From NCBI GenBank assembly GCA_018715465.1, contig DVLN01000004.1, positions 1 to 17,607 of the forward strand: 17,607 bases of DNA, given 5' to 3'. The notes beneath the pieces were generated by a model. The model worked only from the letters and a program-made list of their open reading frames with translations. It did not search any database and had not been told where the DNA came from. Within the stretch, counting starts at the first letter, position 1. Every line of letters starts with the position of its first letter. The stretch comes from Candidatus Faecivivens stercorigallinarum (GTDB lineage Bacteria > Bacillota > Clostridia > Oscillospirales > Ruminococcaceae). Positions 14,787-17,607 of the stretch are shown here, piece by piece. Position numbers and translations under genes: made by a program.

Positions 14787-14828
14787 CCAGCCTTCCTGTC
14801 GAGTTCCCGACGGGAGGGCTGGCTTTTA
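14787..14828. terminator. Bidirectional terminator between uvrA and the acetyltransferase gene
   Basis: Fifteen-bp stem 14787-14801/14808-14822 with two G-U pairs, followed by CTTTTAT on the plus strand and TTTGTTT on the minus strand. It serves both convergent genes. Confidence 0.88.
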
Positions 14829-14846
14829 TCGTGATGAGAAGTCAGA

Positions 14847-15488
14847 TTATTCCGGTTTGACCTTCAGTTCTCCCAGCAGCTCCGGCTGATGGACAAGGCT
14901 GTCGGCGTCGGTAATTTCGCGGATGACCCTTGCCGGGACACCTGCCGCAAACGAGTTTGCTGGGATATCACGGGTGACGACGCTGCCTGCGCCGATGACG
15001 CAACCGTCCCCGATCGTGACGCCGGGACAGACGGTGACATTAGCTCCGAACCAGCAGTCGCTGCCGATCTTGACCGGCTTGGCCCAGCAGACACGCTTTT
15101 CGCTGCCGTCGGGGTTGTAGACACACCGCCGCTCAGATGCGACCATCGGGTGCATCGGGGTGACGATTGTGACATTCGGGCCGAAGTTGCAGTGGGGGCC
15201 GATGGTAACCGGCGCGTCGTCCTGGATGGTCAGGTTGAAGTTGATAAAGACATGGTCAGCGATGCGGGTATGTGTGCCATAGTGAATCTGCATCGGGCCC
15301 TGGATAAAGCTGGCAGGGCCGAATTCGGCGAAGATCTGGTGCACCAGTTCCGCGCGTTTTTCGGTCTCGTCCTCAAAGGTGCGGTTGTACTCACTGCACA
15401 GGTTGTGGCAGCGCAGCTTGATTGCCCGCAGTTCAGGGGCACCTGGTGAAAATAACTTTCCGTCAAAAATTCTGTCTTCCTCGTTCAT
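14847..15488 (-). CDS. Maltose/galactoside-type sugar O-acetyltransferase
   Basis: 213 aa. The N-terminal maltose-acetyltransferase (Mac) helical domain (KLFSPGAPELRAIKLRCHNLCSEYNRT, 11-37) is followed by hexapeptide repeats forming a left-handed beta-helix (about 60-190). His113 in TPMHPM is the expected catalytic base that activates a sugar hydroxyl for acetyl transfer from acetyl-CoA. WFGANVTVCPGVTIGDGCVIGAGSVVTRDIP is the typical coil end. An extra loop (VYNPDGSEKRVC, 123-134) is slightly longer than usual. The start codon overlaps the upstream hydrolase stop as ATGA, with AAAGGAG 8 nt before, indicating translational coupling. The physiological sugar is unknown. Confidence 0.9.
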   Translation of the reverse strand: MNEEDRIFDGKLFSPGAPELRAIKLRCHNLCSEYNRTFEDETEKRAELVHQIFAEFGPASFIQGPMQIHYGTHTRIADHVFINFNLTIQDDAPVTIGPHCNFGPNVTIVTPMHPMVASERRCVYNPDGSEKRVCWAKPVKIGSDCWFGANVTVCPGVTIGDGCVIGAGSVVTRDIPANSFAAGVPARVIREITDADSLVHQPELLGELKVKPE

Positions 15489-16507
15489 GTCTGATCGCTC
15501 CTTTGGGTATCATTTTCGGATATATCGGCAGGGGTGCCGGTATTTTCGTCAATAAACGCCTCAATCGAATTGAGGTAGACTTCCATTGCCGCGTTGCCGC
15601 TCCGGTAAATCTCATGTTTGGAAGCGGGAATCTGTACGACGCGGGCATGCGGGATTTTGGAAGCAAAGGTCCGTATCGCGCCGCTGTCGACAAAGCTGTC
15701 CCGCTGGGCGATATAAAAGACGGTCGGGATGTTGATGCCGCGGGGACCGAATTTTCCGGTCAGGTCGGTGCAGACCCGCACCGCTTCCCGCAGCCATTTA
15801 TAGGTTGCGGCGTTGTTGCGGTAAAAGGGGTTGCGGCGGCGCATATCGCTGTACCAGTCAAAACGGGCGCGCGAAGTCGCGGCGCTCTCCTCGAATGACT
15901 CCTCCGGGTCGTACAGCTTGTGGACAAAGACCGGTTTCTGCCCCCATCCAAACCGGATGGCAGCTTTGGCAATCAGCCCGGCTACCGGCAGCGGCAGCCC
16001 GCCGGTCTGGGCGCGAATCATCGGGGCGTTGAAGATTGCCGCCGAGAACAGCCCGGGGAACCGTTTGAGCAGCAGTGCTTCAATCGCACCGCCCATCGAG
16101 TGGCCGTAAATAAAATACGGCCCATCACCTTTTTTTTGCAGTACGTCGACGGTGACCTTCTGCAAATCCAGTATATAATCATAAAAATCGTCCGCGTCGG
16201 TCAAAGACACATCCCCGACCCCGCGCCAGGAGCGCCCATGTCCCCGGTGGTCAACGGTGCAGACATTGAGCCCCATCTGGTGAAAATAATAGACCATTTC
16301 AATAAACTTATATCCGCTTTCGATAAATCCGTGTGAAATCAAAATGCTGCCCCTCGCGTCGGGGCATTTATAGTAATCCCAGCGCACCGGCTGGCCGGAA
16401 ATCCGTTCAGACGTCCCACCGGTATGAAAGGATTTGAGGGACGGGATAATCCGGGTATTCATGATCTGGCTGTAGTTTTCCTCTGGAACCAGCTTGCATT
16501 GCGGCAT
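15485..16507 (-). CDS. Alpha/beta hydrolase, lysophospholipase/monoacylglycerol lipase type
   Basis: 340 aa from the ATG at 16507, which has AGGAGG 7 nt upstream; an in-frame TTG at 16525 lies before the ribosome site. Fold landmarks: oxyanion-hole HGF (59-61), DHRGHGRS (86-93), nucleophile elbow GHSMGG with Ser137, acid Asp270 or Asp274 (AQRDSFVD), and His298 (ASKHEIYR). The Hydrolase_4/PldB pattern suggests esterase action on lysophospholipids or monoacylglycerols, but the substrate is inferred from family only. No signal peptide, so cytoplasmic. It is the first gene of a two-gene operon with the acetyltransferase (4-nt overlap), under its own promoter with a palindrome in the leader. Confidence 0.87.
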   Translation of the reverse strand: MPQCKLVPEENYSQIMNTRIIPSLKSFHTGGTSERISGQPVRWDYYKCPDARGSILISHGFIESGYKFIEMVYYFHQMGLNVCTVDHRGHGRSWRGVGDVSLTDADDFYDYILDLQKVTVDVLQKKGDGPYFIYGHSMGGAIEALLLKRFPGLFSAAIFNAPMIRAQTGGLPLPVAGLIAKAAIRFGWGQKPVFVHKLYDPEESFEESAATSRARFDWYSDMRRRNPFYRNNAATYKWLREAVRVCTDLTGKFGPRGINIPTVFYIAQRDSFVDSGAIRTFASKIPHARVVQIPASKHEIYRSGNAAMEVYLNSIEAFIDENTGTPADISENDTQRSDQT

Positions 16508-16528
16508 TGCGTTTCCTCCTACCAAAAT

Positions 16529-16544
16529 AGGCAGATATCTGCCT
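16529..16544 (-). promoter_or_regulatory. Perfect 16-bp palindrome in the hydrolase operon leader
   Basis: AGGCAGATATCTGCCT is fully self-complementary and lies between the predicted transcription start (near 16554) and the AGGAGG site. Its position at about +10 to +25 fits a repressor operator. Confidence 0.5.
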
Positions 16545-16560
16545 GTTGATTCTCTTTTTT

Positions 16561-16589
16561 ATAATAACACAGCAGAAGGCCAATGTCTA
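16561..16589 (-). promoter_or_regulatory. Promoter of the hydrolase-acetyltransferase operon
   Basis: Minus-strand -35 TAGACA (16584-16589), 17-nt spacer, -10 TATTAT (16561-16566). It lies in the short gap after the oxidoreductase-like gene. Confidence 0.65.
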
Positions 16590-16616
16590 CAGAATTTTTG
16601 TGAAAGTTGTTGAGAT

Positions 16617-17519
16617 TTAGCGGATCATCCGGGTGATAAAGGCGGGGTCCTCCTCCAGCTGATGGTTGAGGCCGAAGAAGCGGATCTTGCTCCGGCCTGC
16701 CGACTGCATCATCTCCAGCGACGTGTTCAGCCCGGCGGTCATAACAACCGGTACCGGGACGATCCGGGAGAGCATCTCGGCTGGATGAAGCTGCTTGGGC
16801 AGTCCGATATGTCCGGGGGCAGGGGGAGGGGGCGGGAAGTCGCCGCATACCTCAATCGCCGATACTCCGGCCGATGCGAGGTACTGGCCGCTGGTCAGCA
16901 GGTCCTGCACCGAGATCAGGTTGACGTCGGTCTCCAGACAGACCCAGACCGGGTAGTCGGGGCCGACTGCCTGCCGGGCGGCGCGGTAGAGGTCCCGTGG
17001 GAAACGGATACGGGCATGGATTTCGCCGCCGTACTCGTCCTCCCGCTGGTTGTAGCGCCGCGACAGAAAACACCCCGGCAGCGAATAAAAGGTAAAGTCC
17101 AGCTGGATTCCGTCAAACCCTGCCTCTTTTGCCTTGGCTGCCGCGTGGGAAAAGCTCCGCTCGGCCGACCGCAGCAGCCGCCAGTATGCTTCCCCCGGGT
17201 TCTCCTGCTGGGCGGCGGGGTAGGACAGACGCGCCAGAATCAGCCCGCCTTTTTCGTGGACAGCGTCGGTCAGCCGGCGGTAGCTGGCGAGCTGGTGGAT
17301 GCTGTGCAGACTGAGCAGGCCGGGCTGGCTGGTCGCGGTCACGCTGATCGGTCCGCAGATAATGGTGGACGCCTGTCCCTCGATCAGCTGAAGGTAGTGT
17401 TCGTCCAGCCGGGCGTGAGGAGCACCGCTCTTGAGGGCCAGCCCTTCGGGGACGCCCGAGCGGAGAAGGTGGTTGGACAGCGGCAGAGTGCCGAGCTTTT
17501 CCGGTAAAAACAGATTCAT
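16617..17519 (-). CDS. Old-yellow-enzyme-like NADH:flavin oxidoreductase, active site degenerate
   Basis: 300 aa, shorter than the usual 350-370 aa barrel. The family plan is recognisable: KLGTLPLSNHLLRS (8-21), GFDGIQLDF (134-142), FLSRRYNQREDEYGGEIHARIRF (151-173, matching the FLSPxxNxRxDEYGG signature), AVGPDYPV (184-191), VVMTAGLN (258-265) and a C-terminal EDPAFI (290-295). Key residues are missing: the HGAH/HGAHGYL segment is DFTFYSL (Asp141 and Phe144 in place of the substrate-binding His pair), and the FMN-phosphate GR turn reads GL. A proline run (229-233) interrupts the region after strand 7. It may be a non-catalytic homologue or use another chemistry. AGGAGG lies 7 nt before the ATG. 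Same strand as the downstream hydrolase operon, with a gap containing that operon's promoter. Confidence 0.72.
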   Translation of the reverse strand: MNLFLPEKLGTLPLSNHLLRSGVPEGLALKSGAPHARLDEHYLQLIEGQASTIICGPISVTATSQPGLLSLHSIHQLASYRRLTDAVHEKGGLILARLSYPAAQQENPGEAYWRLLRSAERSFSHAAAKAKEAGFDGIQLDFTFYSLPGCFLSRRYNQREDEYGGEIHARIRFPRDLYRAARQAVGPDYPVWVCLETDVNLISVQDLLTSGQYLASAGVSAIEVCGDFPPPPPAPGHIGLPKQLHPAEMLSRIVPVPVVMTAGLNTSLEMMQSAGRSKIRFFGLNHQLEEDPAFITRMIR

Positions 17520-17549
17520 CTGAATTCCTCCTATCTTTGTGATATTTTT

Positions 17550-17555
17550 ATTATA
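17550..17555 (-). promoter_or_regulatory. Possible -10 of the oxidoreductase-like gene
   Basis: TATAAT on the minus strand 31 nt before the start codon. A TTGACA occurs at 17587-17592, but 31 nt away, too far to be its -35; no properly spaced -35 was found. Confidence 0.4.
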
Positions 17556-17607
17556 CTCTGGGGGGAATCATTTGTTTGTCGAATTATGTCAAATACGATG
17601 GCTTTTT

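Noticed and set aside
16662..17507. Plus-strand frame of 281 codons opposite the oxidoreductase-like gene
   Set aside because: Antisense shadow; the minus-strand product has a family signature and a perfect ribosome site.
17550..17592. TTGACA and TATAAT as one promoter for the oxidoreductase-like gene
   Set aside because: The spacer is 31 nt, far from the 16-18 nt needed.
1..17607. CRISPR array, rRNA, transposase, phage or defence system
   Set aside because: No regularly spaced repeats, rRNA signatures, or transposase, integrase, restriction or toxin-antitoxin motifs were seen.

Overview
The window looks like chromosomal DNA of a Gram-positive Clostridia member, most likely Oscillospiraceae/Ruminococcaceae-like. 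Reasons: strong AGGAGG-type ribosome sites, TTG and GTG starts, TTGACA/TATAAT and extended -10 (TGnTATAAT) promoters, U-tailed terminators, a Firmicutes-style flavoprotein lipoprotein, and two short intergenic elements that I recall from genomes of that group. Most genes are GC-rich with C/G-biased third positions; the metallophosphoesterase near 6.6-7.4 kb is visibly more AT-rich. The genus cannot be fixed from sequence reading alone.

Layout. (1) 1-2.1 kb: an ApbE-like FMN transferase (minus) diverges from a single-domain FMN-binding lipoprotein resembling PplA (plus), followed by a small DUF378 membrane protein (minus). (2) 2.1-4.7 kb: a membrane-anchored NERD-like protein with lost catalytic residues, then an overlapping pair of mutT and a DEDDh exonuclease/BRCT protein whose N-terminal half is a decayed second exonuclease copy. 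(3) 4.7-7.4 kb: a hairpin-rich intergenic element, an MFS transporter with its own strong promoter, a truncated nitrilase-family remnant and a membrane-anchored metallophosphoesterase. (4) 7.4-7.8 kb: tRNA-Ser(CGA) on the minus strand with promoter and terminator, followed in its direction of transcription by an element of about 100 bp that repeats part of the tRNA 3' end. (5) 7.9-14.8 kb: a DNA-repair block, all plus strand: radC with a long acidic N-terminal extension, uvrB, a Nudix hydrolase and uvrA, closed by a long terminator. (6) 14.8-17.6 kb: a minus-strand group of an old-yellow-enzyme-like protein without the usual active-site histidines, an alpha/beta hydrolase and a translationally coupled sugar O-acetyltransferase.

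How it fits together: uvrB and uvrA supply two of the three nucleotide-excision-repair subunits. MutT, a second Nudix protein and RadC add nucleotide-pool and recombination-related functions, so much of the window concerns DNA maintenance. The ApbE-like/FMN-lipoprotein pair suggests covalent flavinylation outside the membrane. No CRISPR array, rRNA, intact insertion sequence, prophage or obvious defence operon was seen. The best candidates for undescribed biology are the tRNA-end repeat element, several family members that have lost catalytic residues (NERD, ApbE, OYE, first exonuclease domain), and a perfect 16-bp palindrome in the leader of the hydrolase operon.
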